The notes under the pieces: generated by a model
Database searches by the model: none
What the model was told of the DNA's origin: nothing
The model's input: the letters and a program-made list of their open reading frames with translations, nothing else
NCBI RefSeq assembly: GCF_032854445.1
Contig: NC_088298.1
Span: forward strand, 7,799,504-7,863,503
From: Liolophura sinensis
Taxonomy: Eukaryota > Mollusca > Polyplacophora > Chitonida > Chitonidae
Reading direction: 5' to 3'
DNA: 64,000 nucleotides
Position numbers and translations under genes: made by a program
Shown: piece by piece, positions 34,801 through 49,800 of the stretch
How the letters are laid out: every line of letters begins with the position of its first letter
How positions within the stretch are numbered: the stretch's first letter is position 1

Positions 34801-37800
34801 CAGGACCGCAAGCCCATGGAGATCATCTACCAACAGGGCAAGCGCATCTCCCAACAGGGCAAGCCCATCTTTCAGCACGTCATTTCCATCTACCAGCAGG
34901 GCAAATCCATTTACCAGTACAACAAACCCATCTTTTAGCACAACAAGCTTGTCCACCAGCAAGAAAATCCCTTCTACCAGTGCGGCAAGCCCATTTACCA
35001 GCACTCCACCAACTACCAGCACCGCAAGCCCATCTACCAACACGGCAAGCTTATCTACCAGCACCTCACCATCTACCAGCACAGTAAACGCAAATATCAG
35101 CACGACAAGCATGGCTTCTAAAAAACTTGGTCCGACTGCAAGGACAACAGGCTCATCATCCAACACGGCAAGCCAATTTACAAGAACGGCAAGTGCATCT
35201 ACCAGCACGTCACCATCTATCAGCAAGACAAGCCTATCTACCATCACGGCAAGCCAATCCACCAGGAAGACAAACCAATCTACCGACACGCCAACATACA
35301 CCATCACCGCAATCCCATCCACCACCACAGCAAGCTCACCTACCAGCGAGACAAGCCAATCCACCAGAACGGCAAGCTCATTTACAAGCACGGCAAGACC
35401 ATCTACCAGCATGGCAAGCCCATCCATCAACACGTCGAATCCATCTACCAGCTCGGCAAACCCAACTTCCAGCACGATAAAATCATCTACCAGCTCGACA
35501 ATCGCATCAATCAGAACAGGAAGCCCATCTACAAACACGGCAAGCTTATCTACAAGCACCTCACCATCTACCAGCACGGTAAAAGCAACAATCAGTACGG
35601 CAAGCATGGCTAGCAACAAACTTGGCCCGACTGCAAGGACAACAGGCCCATCAGGCAGCACAGCAAGGCAATTTGCAAGAACGGCCAGTGCATCTACCAG
35701 CATTTCACCATCTATCAGCAAGGCAAGCCTATCTACCATCACGGCAAGCCAATCCACCAGGAAGACAAACCAATCTACCAACAAGCCATTAAACACCAGC
35801 ACCGCAAGCCAATCAACCAGCACTGCAAGCGTAACTACCAGCACAGCGAACCCATCAACCAGCACAGCAATCTCACCTACCAGCGCAACAAGCTCATCAA
35901 CCAGCACGGGAAGTCCATCTACCACCACAGCAAGACCATCTATCAGCAGGGCAAACCCAACTACAACGAGGACAAGCCCATCCACCAGCACGAAAACAAC
36001 ATCCACCAGCAGGACAAACCTATCTACCAGTAACGCAAGCCGATCTATTAGCACAGGAAACCCATCGACGAACAAGGGAAGCCCATCTGCCAGCACGGGA
36101 ACAACACCCACCAGGACCACAAGCCCATCTACCAGCACATCGAGACCATCTATCAACATTGCAAACACATCTCCCAACAGGGCAAGCCCATCTTTCAGCA
36201 CGTCGAATCCATCTACCAGCAAGGCAAATCCATATACCAGTACGACAAACCCATCTTTTAGCACGGCAAACCCATCCAATAGCACTGAAAGCCCTTCTAC
36301 CAGTACGACAATCACATTTACCAGCACTTCACCAACTACCAGCACCGCAAACCCATCTACCAACACGGCAAGCTTATCTAACGGCACCCCAGCATCTACC
36401 AGCACGCTAAAAGTATCTATTAGCACCACCAGCATGGCTAGCAACAAACTTGGCCCGACTACGAGGACAACAGGCCCATCAGCCAACACGGTAAGCCAAT
36501 TCACAACAACGGCAAGTGCATCTACCAGCATTTCGCCATTTATCAGCAAGGCAAGCCTATCTACCATCACGACAAGCCAATCCACCAGGAAGACAAACCA
36601 ATCTACCAACAAGCTATTAAACACCAGCACCGCAAGGATATTAACCAGCACTACAAGCGTAACTACCAGCACGGCGAACCCATCAACCAGCACAGCAATC
36701 TCACCTACCAGCGCAACAAGCTCATCAACCAGCACGGGAAGTCCATCTACCACCACAGCAAGCCCATCTATGAGCAGGGCAAACCCAAATACAAGGAGGA
36801 CAAGTCCATCTGCCAGCACGAAAACAACATCCACCAGCAGGACAAACCAATTTACCAGTACCGCAAACCGATCTATTAGAACGGCAAACCCATTCACAAA
36901 CTCGGGAAGCCCATCTGCCAGCACGGGAACAACACCCACCAGGACCGCAAGCCCATGGAGATCATCTACCAACAGGGCAAGCGCATCTCCCAACAGGGCA
37001 AGCCCATCTTTCAGTACGTCAATTCCATCTACCAGCAGGGCAAATCCATTTACCAGTACAACAAACCCATCTTTTAGCACGACAAGCTTGTCCACCAGCA
37101 AGAAAATCCCTTCTACCAGTGCGGCAAGCCCATTTACCAGCACTCCACCAACTACCAGCACCGCAAGCCCATCTACCAACACGGCAAGCTTATCTACAAG
37201 CACCTCACCATCTACCAGCACAGTAAACGCAAATATCAGCACGACAAGCATGGCTACTAAAAAACTTGGTCCGACTGCAAGGACAACAGGCTCATCATCC
37301 AACACGGCAAGCCAATTTACAAGAACGGCAAGTGCATCTACCAGCACGTCACCATCTATCAGCAAGACAAGCCTATCTACCATCACGGCAAGCCAATCCA
37401 CCAGGAAGACAAACCAATCTACCAACACGCCAACATACACCATCACCGCAATCCCATCCACCACCACAGCAAGCTCACCTACCAGCGCGACAAGCCAATC
37501 CACCAGAACGGCAAGCTCATTTACAAGCACGGCAAGACCATCTACCAGCATGGCAAGCCCATCCATCAACACGTCGAATCCATCTACCAGCTCGGCAAAC
37601 CCAACTTCCAGCACGATAAGATCATCTACCAGCTCGACAATCGCATCAATCAGAACAGGAAGCCCATCTACCAACACGGCAAGCTTATCTACAAGCACCT
37701 CACCATCTACCAGCACGGTAAAACCAACCATCAGTACGGCAAGCATGGCTAGCAACAAACTTGGCCTGACTGCAAGGACAACAGGCCCATCAGGCAGCAC

Positions 37801-40800
37801 AGCAAGGCAATTTGCAAGAACGGCCAGTGCATCTACCAGCATTTCACCATCTATCAGCAAGGCAAGCCTATCTACCATCACGGCAAGCCAATCCACCAGG
37901 AAGACAAACCAATCTACCAACAAGCCATTAAACACCAGCACCGCAAGCCAATCAACCAGCACTGCAAGCGTAACTACCAGCACAGCGAACCCATCAATCA
38001 GCACAGCAAGCCCACCTACAAGCGCGAGAAGCTCATCGACCAGCCCGGGAAGTCCATCTACCACCACAGGAAGCCGATCTATCAGCAGGGCAAGCCCACT
38101 TACAAAGAGGAGAAGCCCTTCCACCAGCACGAAAACAACATCCACCAGCAGGACAAACCTATCTACCAGTAACGCAAGCCGATCTATTAGCACAGGAAAC
38201 CCATCGACGAACACGGGAAGAACATCTGCCAGCACGGGAACAACACCCACCAGGACCACAAGCCCATCTACCAGCACATCGAGACCATCTACCAACATTG
38301 CAAACACATCTCCCAACAGGGCAAGCCCATCTTTCAGCACGTCGAATCCAACTACCAGCAAGGCAAATCCATATACCAGTACGACAAACCCATCTTTTAG
38401 CACGGCAAACCCATCCAATAGCACTGAAAGCCCTTCTACCAGTACGACAATCACATTTACCAGCACTCCACCAACTACCAGCACCGCAAGCCCATCTACC
38501 AACACGGCAAGCTTATCTAACGGCACCCCAGCATCTACCAGCACGCTAAGTGCATCTATTAGCACGACCAGCATGGCTAGCAACAAACTTGGCCCGACTA
38601 CGAGGACAACACGCCCATCAGCCAACACGGTAAGCCAATTCACAAGAACGACAAGTGCATCTACCAGCATTTCACCATCTATCAGCAAGGCAAGCCTATC
38701 TACCATCACGACAAGCCAATCCACCAGGAAGACAAACCAATCTACCAACAAGCCATTAAACACCAGCACCGCAAGGCAATCAACCAGCACTGCAAGCGTA
38801 ATTACCAGCACGGCGAACCCATCAACCAGCACAGCAATCTCACCTACCAGCGCAACAAGCTCATCAACCAGCACGGGAAGTCCATCTACCACCACAGCAA
38901 GCCCATCTATCAGCAGGGCAAACCCAAATACAAGGAGGACAAGTCCATCTGCCAGCACGAAAACAACATCCACCAGCAGGACAAACCAATCTACCAGTAC
39001 CGCAAACCGATCTATCAGAACAGCAAAGCCATCCACAAACTCGGGAAGCCCATCTGCCAGCACGGGAACAACACCCACCAGGACCGCAAGCCCATGGAGA
39101 TCATCTACCAACAGGGCAAGCGCATCTCCCAACAGGGCAAGCCCATCTTTCAGCACGTCAATTCCATCTACCAGCAGGGCAAATCCATTTACCAGTACAA
39201 CAAACCCATCTTTTAGCACGACAAGCTTGTCCACCAGCAAGAAAATCCCTTCTATCAGCACGGCAAGCCCATTTACCAGCACTCCACCAACTACCAGCAC
39301 CGCAAGCCCATCTACTAACACGGCAAGCTTATCTACAAGCACCTCACCATCTACCAGCACGGTAAACGCAACTATCAGCACGTCAAGCATAGCTACTAAA
39401 AAACTTGGTCCAACTACAAGGACAACAGGCTCATCATCCAACACGGCAAGCCAATTTACAAGAACGGCAAGTGCATCTACCAGCACGTCACCATCTATCA
39501 GCAAGACAAGCCTATCTACCATCACGACAAGCCAATCCACCAGGAAGACAAACAAATCTACCAACACGCCAACATACACCATCACCGCAATCCCATCCAC
39601 CAGTACAGCAAGCTCACTTGATAGCCAATCCACCAGGAAGACAAACAACTCTACCAACACGCCAACATACACCATCACCGCAATCCCATCCACCAGTACA
39701 GCAAGCTCACCTACAAGCGCGACAAGCCAATCCACAAGAACAGCAAGCTCATTTACAAGCACGGCAAGACCATCTACCAGCATGGCAAGCCCATCCATCA
39801 ACACGTCGAATCCATCTACCAGCTCGGCAAACCCAACTACCAGCACGATAAGATCAACTACCAGCTCGGCAAGCGCATCAATCAGCACAGCAAGCCCATC
39901 TACAAACACGGCAAACTTATCTACAAGTACCTCACCATCTACCAGCACGGTAAAAGCAACCTTCAGTACGGCAAGCATGGCTACCAACAAACTTGGCCTG
40001 ACTGCGAGGACAACAGGCCCATCAGGCAGCACAGCAAGGCAATTTGCAAGAACGGCAAGTGCATCTACCAGCATTTCACCATCTATCAGCAAGGCAAGCC
40101 TATCTACCATCACGGCAAGCCAATCCACCAGGAAGACAAACCAATCTACCAACAAGCCATTAAACACCAGCACCGCAAGCCAATCAACCAGCACTGCAAG
40201 CGTAACTACCAGCACAGCGAACCCATCAACCAGCACAGCAATCTCACCTACCAGCGCAACAACCTCATCAACCAGCACGGGAAGTCCATCTACCACCACA
40301 GCAACACCATCTGTCAGCAGGGCAAACCCAACTACAAGGAGGACAAGCCCATTTGCCAGCACGAAAACAACATCCACCAGCAGGGCAAACCAATCTACCA
40401 GTACCGCAAACCGATCTATCAGAACGGCAAACCCATCCACAAACTCGGGAAGGCCATCTGCCAGCACGGGAACAACACCCACGAGGACCGCAAGCCCATG
40501 GAGATCACCTACCAACAGGGCAAGCGCATCTCCCAACAGGGTAAGTCCATCTTTCAGTACGTCGAATCCATCTACCAGCATAGCGAATCCATCTACCAGC
40601 ACGGCAAATCCATTTACCAGTACGACAAACCCATCTTTTAGGACGGCAATCTTGTCCACCAGCAAGAAAATGCCTTCTACCAGTACGGCAAGCACATTTA
40701 CCAGCACTCCACCAACTACCAGCACCGCAAGCCCATCTACCAACACGGCAAGCTTATCTAACGGCACCTCACCATCTACCAGCACGGTAAGCGCAACTAT

Positions 40801-43800
40801 CAGCACGTCAAGCATGGCTACTAAAAAACTTGGTCCGACTGCAAGGACAACAGGCTCATCATCCAACACGGCAAGCCAATTCACAAGAACGGTAAGTGCA
40901 TCTACCAGCACGTCACCATCTATCAGCAAGACAAGTCTATCTACCATCACGACAAGCCAATCCACTAGGAAGACAAACAAATCTACCAACACGCCAACAT
41001 ACACCATCACCGCAACCCCATCCACCAGTACAGCAAGGTCACCTACAAGCGCGACAAGTCAATCCACCAGAACAGCAAGCTCATTTACAAGCACGGCAAG
41101 ACCATCTACCAGCATGGCAAGCCCATCCATCAACACGTCGAATCCATCTACCAGCTCGGCAAACCCAACTACCAGCACAATAAGATCATCTACCAGCTCG
41201 GCAAGCGCATCAATCAGCACAGCAAGCCCATCTACCAACACGGCAAGCTTATCTACAAGCACCTCACCATCTACCAGGACGGTAAAAGCAACAATCAGTA
41301 CGGCAAGGTTGTCCACCAGCAAGAAAATGCCTTCTACCAGTACGGCAGGCACATTTACCAGCACTCCACCAACTACCAGCACCGGAAGCCCATCTACCAA
41401 CACGGCAAGCTTATCTAACGGCACCTCACCATCTACCAGCACGGTAAGCGCAACTATCAGCACGTCAAGCATGGCTACTAAAAAACTTGGTCCGACTGCA
41501 AGGACAACAGGCTCATCATCCAACACGGCAAGCCAATTTACAAGAACGGCAAGTGCATCTACCAGCACGTCACCATCTATCAGCAAGACAAGTCTATCTA
41601 CCATCACGACAAGCCAATCCACTAGGAAGACAAACAAATCTACCAACACGCCAACATACACCATCACCGCAATCCCATCCACCAGTACAGCAAGGTCACC
41701 TACAAGCGCGACAAGCCAATCCACCAGAACAGCAAGCTCATTTACAAGCACGGCAAGACCATCTACCAGCATGGCAAGCCCATCCATCAACACGTCGAAT
41801 CCATCTACCAGCTCGGCAAACCCAACTACCAGCACAATAAGATCATCTACCAGCTCGGCAAGCGCATCAATCAGCACAGCAAGCCCATCTACCAACACGG
41901 CAAGCTTATCTACAAGCACCTCACCATCTACCAGGACGGTAAAAGCAACAATCAGTACGGCAAGCTTGGCTACCAACAAACTTGGCCTGACTGCAAGGAC
42001 AACAGGCCCATCAGGCAGCACAGCAAGGCAATTTGCAAGAACGGCAAGCGCATCTACCAGCATTTCACCATCTATCAGCAAGGCAAGCCTATCTACCATC
42101 ACGGCAAGCCAATCCACCAGGAAGACAAACCAATCTACCAACAAGCCATTAAACACCAGCACCGCAAGCCAATCAACCAGCACTGCAAGCGTAACTACCA
42201 GCACAGCGAACCCATCAACCAGCACAGCAATCTCACCTACCAGCGCAACAAGCTCATCAACCAGCACGGGAAGTCCATCTTTCACCACAGCAAGACCATC
42301 TATCAGCAAGGCAAACCCAACTACAAAGAGGACAAGCCCATCTGCCAGCACGAAAACAACATCCACCAGCAGGACAAACCAATCTACCAGTAACGCAAAC
42401 CGATCTATCAGAACGGCAAACCCATCCACAAACTCGGGAAGCCCATCTGCCAGCACGGGAACAACACCCACCAGGACCGCAAGCCCATGGAGATCACCTA
42501 CCAACAGGGCAAGCGCATCTCCCAACAGGGCAAGTCCATCTTTCAGTACGTCGAATCCATCTACCAGCACAGCGAATCCACCTACCAGCACGGCAAATCC
42601 ATTTACCAGTACGACAAACCCATCTTTTAGGACAGCAAGCTTGTCCACCAGCAAGAAAATGCCTTCTACCAGTACGGCAAGCACATTTACCAGCACTCCA
42701 CCAACTACCAGCACCGGAAGCCCATCTACCAACACGGCAAGCTTATCTACAAGCACATCACCATCTACCAGCACGGTAAACGCAACCATCAGCACGGCAA
42801 GCATAGCTAGCAACAAACTTGGCCCGACTGCTAGAACAACAGGCCCATCAGCTAGTACGGCTAGGCAATTTTCAAGAACGTCAAGTGCATCTACCAGCAC
42901 GTCACCATCTATCAGCAAGGCAAGCCTATCTACCATCACGGCAAGCCAATCCACCAGGAAGACAAACCAATCTACCAACAAGCCACTAAACACCAGCACT
43001 GCAAGCCAATCAACCAGCACTGCCAGCGTAACTACCAGCACGGCAAACCCAACCATCAGCACAGCAAGCGTAACTACCAGCACAGCGAACCCATCAACCA
43101 GCAGAGTAATCTCACCTACCAGCCCAACAAGCTCATCAACCAGCACGGGAAGTCCATCTACCACCACAGGAAGCCGATCTATCAGCAGGGCAAGCCCACT
43201 TACAAAGAGGACAAGCCCATCCACCAGCACGAAAACAACATCCACCAGCAGGACAAACCTATCTACCAGTAACGCAAGCCGATCTATTAGCACAGGAATC
43301 CCATCGACGAACACGGGAAGCTCATCTGCCAGCACGGGAACAACACCCACCAGGACCACAAGCCCATCTACCAGCACATCGAGACCATCTACCAACATTG
43401 CAAACACATCTCCCAACAGGGCAAGCCCATCTTTCAGCACGTCGAATCCATCTACTAGCACGGCAAATCCATATACCAGTACGACAAACCCATCTTTTAG
43501 CACGGCAAACCCATCCAATAGCACTGAAAGCCCTTCTACCAGTACGACAATCACATTTACCAGCACTCCACCAACTACCAGCACCGCAAGCCCATCTACC
43601 AACACGGCAAGCTTATCTAACGGCACCCCAGCATCTACCAGCACGCTAAGAGCATCTATTAGCACGGCCAGCATGGCTACCAACAAACTTGGCCCGACTA
43701 CGAGGACAACAGGCCCATCAGCCAACACGGTAAGCCAATTCACAAGAACGACAAGTGGATCTACCAGCATTTCACCATCTATCAGCAAGGCAAGCCTATC

Positions 43801-46800
43801 TACCATCACGGCAAGCCAATCCACCAGGAAGACAAACCAATCTACCAACAAGCCTTTAAACACCAGCACCGCAAGCCAATCAACCAGCACTACAAGCGTA
43901 ACTACCAGCACGGCGAACCCATCAACCAGCACAGCAATCTCACCTACCAGCGCAACAAGCTCATCAACCAGCACGGGAAGTCCAACTACCACCACAGCAA
44001 GACCATCTATCAGCAGGGCAAACCCAAATACAAGGAGGACAAGTCCATCTGCCAGCACGAAAACAACATCCACCAGCAGGACAAACCAATCTACCAGTAC
44101 CGCAAACCGATCTATGAGAACAGCAAACCCATCCACAAACTCGGGAAGCCCATCTGCCAGCACGGGAACAACACCCACCAGGACCGCAAGCCCATGGAGA
44201 TCATCTACCAACAGGGCAAGCGCATCTCCCAACAGGGCAAGCCCATCATTCAGCACGTCAATTCCATCTACCAGCAGGTCAAATCCATTTACCAGTACAA
44301 CAAACCCATCTTTAAGCACGACAAGCTTGTCCACCAGCAAGAAAATGCCTTCTACCAGTACGGCAAGCCCATTTACCAGCACTCCATCAACTACCAGCAC
44401 CGCAAGCCCATCTACCAACACGGCAAGCTTATCTACAAGCACCTCACCATCTACCAGCACGGTAAGCGCAACAATCAGTACGTCAAGCATGGCTACTAAA
44501 AAACTTGGTCCGATTGCAAAGACAACAGGCTCATCATCCAACACGGCAAGCCAATTTACAAGAACGGCAAGTGCATCTAGCAGCACGTCACCATCTATCA
44601 GCAAGGCAAGCCTATCTACCATCACGGCAAGCCAATCCACCAGGAAGACAAACCAATCTACCAACACGCCAACATACACCATCACCGCAATCCCATCCAC
44701 CAGCACAGCAAGCTCACCTACAAGCGCGACAAGCCAATCCACCAGAACAGCAAGCTCATTTACAAGCACGGCAAGACCATCTACCGGCATGGCAAGCCCA
44801 TCCATCAACACGTCGAATCCATCTACCAGCTCGGCAAACCCAACTACCAGCACGATAAGATCATCTACCAGCTCGGCAAGCGCATCAATCAGCACAGCAA
44901 GCCCATCTACCAACACGGCAAGCTTATCTACAAGCACCTCACCATCTACCAGCACGGTAAAAGCAACCTTCAGTACAGCAAGCATGGCTACCAACAAACT
45001 TGGCCTGACTGCAAGGACAACAGGCCCATCAGGCAGCACACCAAGGCAATTTGCAAGAACGGCAAGTGCATCTACCAGCATTTCACTATCTATTAGCAAG
45101 GCAAGCCTATCTACCGTCACGACAAGCCAATCCACCAGGAAGACAAACCAATCTATCAACAAGCCATTTAACACCAGCACCGCAAGCCAATCAACCAGCA
45201 CTGCAAGCGTAACTACCAGCACAGCGAACCCATCAACCAGCACAGCAATCTCACCTACCAGCGCAACAAGCTCATCAACCAGCACGGGAAGTCCATCTAC
45301 CACCACAGCAAGACCATCTATCAGCAGGGCAAGCCCAACTATAAGGAGGACAAGCCCATCTGCCAGCACGAAAAAAACATCCACCAGCAGGACAAACCAA
45401 TCTACCAGTACCGCAAACCGATCTATCAGAACGGCAAACCCATCCACAAACTCGGGAAGCCCATCTGCCAGCACGGGAACAACACCCACCAGGACCGCAA
45501 GCCCATGGAGATCATCTACCAACAGGGCAAGCGCATCTCCCAACAGGGCAAGTCCATCTTTCGGTACGTCGATTCCATCTACCAGCACAGCGAATCCATC
45601 TACCAGCACGGCAAATCCATTTACCAGTACGACAAACCCATCATTTAGCACGGCAAGCTTGTCCACCAGCAAGAAAATGCCTTCTACCAGTACGGCAAGC
45701 ACATTTACCAGCACTCCACCAACAACTAGCACCGGAAGCCCATCTACCAACACGGCAAGCTTATCTACAAGCACCTCACCATCTACCAGCACGGTAAACG
45801 CAACCATCAGCACGGCAAGCATAGCTATCAACAAACTTGGCCCGACTGCAAGGACAACAGGGCCATCAGCTAGTACGGCTATTCAATTTTCAAGAACCGC
45901 AACTGCATCTACCAGCACGTCACCATCTATCAGCAAGGCAAGCCTATCTACCATCAAGGCAAGACAATCCACCAGGAAGACAAACCAATCTACCAACAAG
46001 CCTCCATACACCAGCACTGCAAGCCAATCAACCAGCACAGCCAGCGTAACTACCAGCACGGCAAAGCCAACCATCAGCACAGCAAGCTCACCTACAAGCG
46101 CGAGAAGCTCATCGACCAGGACGGGAAGTCCATCTACCACCACAGGAAGCCCATCTATCAGCAGGGCAAGCCCACTTACAAAGAGGACAAGCCCATCCAC
46201 CAGCACGAAAGCAACATCCACCAGCAGGACAAACCTATCTACCAGTAACGCAAGCCGATCTATTAGCACAGGAAACCCATCGACCACCACGCGAAACCCA
46301 TCTGCCAGCACGGCAACAACACCCACCAGGACCACAATCCCATCTACCAGCACATCGAGACCAGCTACCACCATTGCAAACACATCTCCCAACAGGGCAA
46401 GCCCATCTTTCAGCACGTCAATTCCATCTACCATCAGGTCAAATCCATTTACCAGTACAACAAACCCATCTTTTAGCACGACAAGCTTGTCCACCAGGAA
46501 GAAAATCCCTTCTACCAGTACGGCAAGCCCATTTACCAGCACTCCACCAACTACCAGCACCGCAAGCCCATCTACCAACACGGCAAGCTTATCTACCAGC
46601 ACCTCACCATCTACCAGCACGGTAAGCGCAACTATCAGCACGACAAGCATGGCTACTAAAAAACTTGGTCCGACTGCAAGGAGAACAGGCTCATCATCCA
46701 AAACGGCAAGCCAATTTACAAGAACGGCAAGTGCATCTAGCGGCACGTCACCATCTATCAGCAAGACAAGCCTATCTACCATCACGACAAGCCAATCCAC

Positions 46801-49800
46801 CAGGAAGACAAACCAATCTACCAACACGCCAACATACACCATCACCGCAATCCCATCCACCAGCACAGCAAGCTCACCTACCAGCGCGACAAGCCAATCC
46901 ACCCGAACAGCAAGCTCATTTACAAGCACGGCAAGACCATCTACCAGCATGGCAAGCCCATCCATCAACACGTCGAATCCATCTACCAGCTCGGCAAACC
47001 CAACTACCAGCACGATAAGATCATCTACCAGCTCGGCAAGCGCATCAATCAGCACAGCAAGCCCATCTACCAACACGGCAAGCTTATCTACAAGCACCTC
47101 ACCATCTACCAGCACGGTAAAAGCAACCTTCAGTACAGCAAGCATGGCTACCAACAAACTTGGCCTGACTGCAAGGACAACAGGCCCATCAGGCAGCACA
47201 GCAAGGCAATTTGCAAGATCGGCAAGTGCATCTACCAGCACGTCACCATCTATCAGCAAGGCAAGCCTATCTACCATCACGGCAAGCCAATCCACCAGGA
47301 AGACAAACCAATCTACCAACAAGCCATTAAACACCAGCACCGCAAGCCAATCAACCAGCACTACAAGCGTAACTACCAGCACAGCGAACCCATCAACCAG
47401 CACAGCAATCTCACCTACCAGCGCAACAAGCTCATCAACCAGCACGGGAAGTCCATCTACCACCACAGCAAGACCATCTATCAGCAGGGCAAAACCAACT
47501 AAATGGAGGACAAGCCCATCTGCCAGCACGAAAACAACATCCACCAGCAGGACAAACCAATCTACCAGTACCGCAAACCGATCTATCAGAACGGCAAACC
47601 CATCCACAAACTCGGGAAGCCCATCTGCCAGCACGGGAACAACACCCACCAGGACCGCAAGCCCATGGAGATCATCTACCAACAGGGCAAGCGCATCTCC
47701 CAACTGGGCAAGCACATCTTTCAGTACGTCGAATCCATCTACCAGCACAGCCAATCCATCTACCAGCACGGCAAATCCATTTACCAGTACGACAAACCCA
47801 TCTTTTAGCACGGCAAGCTTGTCCACCAGCAAGAAAATGCCCTCTACCAGTACGGGAAGCACATTTACCAGCACTCCACCAACTACCAGCACCGGAAGCC
47901 CATCTACGAACACGGCAAGCTTATCTACAAGCACCTCACCATCTACCACCACGGTAAACGCAAACATCAACACGGCAAGCACAGCTACCAACAAACTTGG
48001 CCCGACTGCAAGGACAACAGGCCCATCAGCTAGTACGGCGAGGCAATTTTCAAGAACGGCAAGTGCATCTACCAGCACGTCACCATCTATAAGCAAGGCA
48101 AGGCTATCTACCATCACGGCAAGCCAGTCCACCAGGAAGACAAACCAATCTACCAACAAGCCTTTAAACACTAGCACCGCAAGCCAATCAACCAGCACTG
48201 CAAGCGTAACTACCAGCACGGCAAACCCATCCATCAGCACAGCAAGCTCACCTAAAAGCGCGAGAAGCTCATCGACCAGGACGGGAAGTCCATCTACCAC
48301 CACAGGAAGCCCATCTATCAGCAGGGCAAGCCCACTTACAAAGAGGACAAGCCCATCCACCAGCACGAAAACAACATCCACCAGCAGGACAAACCTATCT
48401 ACCAGTAACGCAAGCCGATCTATCAGCACAGGAAACCCATCGACGAACACGGGAAGCCCATCTGCCAGCACGGGAACAACACCCACCAGGACCACAAGCC
48501 CATCTACCACCACATCGAGATCTTCTACCAACAGGGCAAACACATCTCCCAACAGGGCAAGCCCATCTTTCAGCACGTCGAATCCATCTACCAGCACGGC
48601 AAATCCATATACCAGTACGACAAACCCATCTTTTAGCACCGCAAACCAATCCAATAGCACTGAAAGCCCTTCTACCAGTACGACAAATACATTTACCAGC
48701 ACTCCACCAACTACCAGCACCGCAAGCCCATCTACCAACACGGCAAGCTTATCTAACGGCACCCCTGCATCTACCAGCACGCTAAGAGAATCTATTAGCA
48801 CGGCCAGCATGGCTACCAACAAACTTGACCCGACTACGAGGACAACAGGCCCATCAGCCAACACGGTAAGCCAATTCACAAGAACGGCAAGTGCATCTAC
48901 CAGCATTTCGCCATTTATCAGCAAGGCAAGCCTATCTACCATCACGACAAGCCAGTCCACCAGGAAGACAAACAAATCTACTAACAAGCCACCATACACC
49001 AGCACTGCAAGCCAATCAACCATCACTGCAAGCGTAACTACCAGCACAGCGAACCCATCAACCAGCACAGCACTCTCACCTACCAGCGGAACAAGCTCAT
49101 CAACCAGCACGGGAAGTCCATCTACCACCACAGCAAGCCCATCTATCAGCAGGGCAAACCCAAATACAAGGAGGACAAGTCCATCTGCCAGCACGAAAAC
49201 AACATCCACCAGCAGGACAAACCAATCTACCAGTACCGCAAACCCATCTATCAGAACGGTAAACCCATCCACAAACACGGGAAGCCCATCTGCCAGCACG
49301 GGAACATCACCCACCAGGACCGCAAACCCATCTGCCAGCACTTCGAGATCATCTACCAACAGGGCAAGCGCATCTCCCAACAGGGCAAGCCCATCTTTTA
49401 GCACAGCGAATCCATCTACCAGCAAGGCAAATCCATTTACCAGTACGACAAACCCATCTTTTAGCACGGCAAGCTTGTCCACCAGCAAGAAAATGCCTTC
49501 TTCCAGTACGGCAAGCACATTTACCAGCACTCCACCAACTACCAGCACCGCAAGCCCATCTACCAACACGGCAAGCTTATCTACAAGCACATCACCATCT
49601 ACCAGCACGGTAAACGCAACCATCAGCACGACAAGCATGGCTACCAACAAACTTGGCCCGACTGCAAGGACAACAGGCCCATCAGCCAGCACGGCTAGGC
49701 AAGTTGCAAGAACGGTAAGTGCATCTACCAGCATTTCACCATCTATCAGCAAGGCAAGCCTATCTACCATCAGGTCAAGCCAATCCACCAGGAAGACAAA

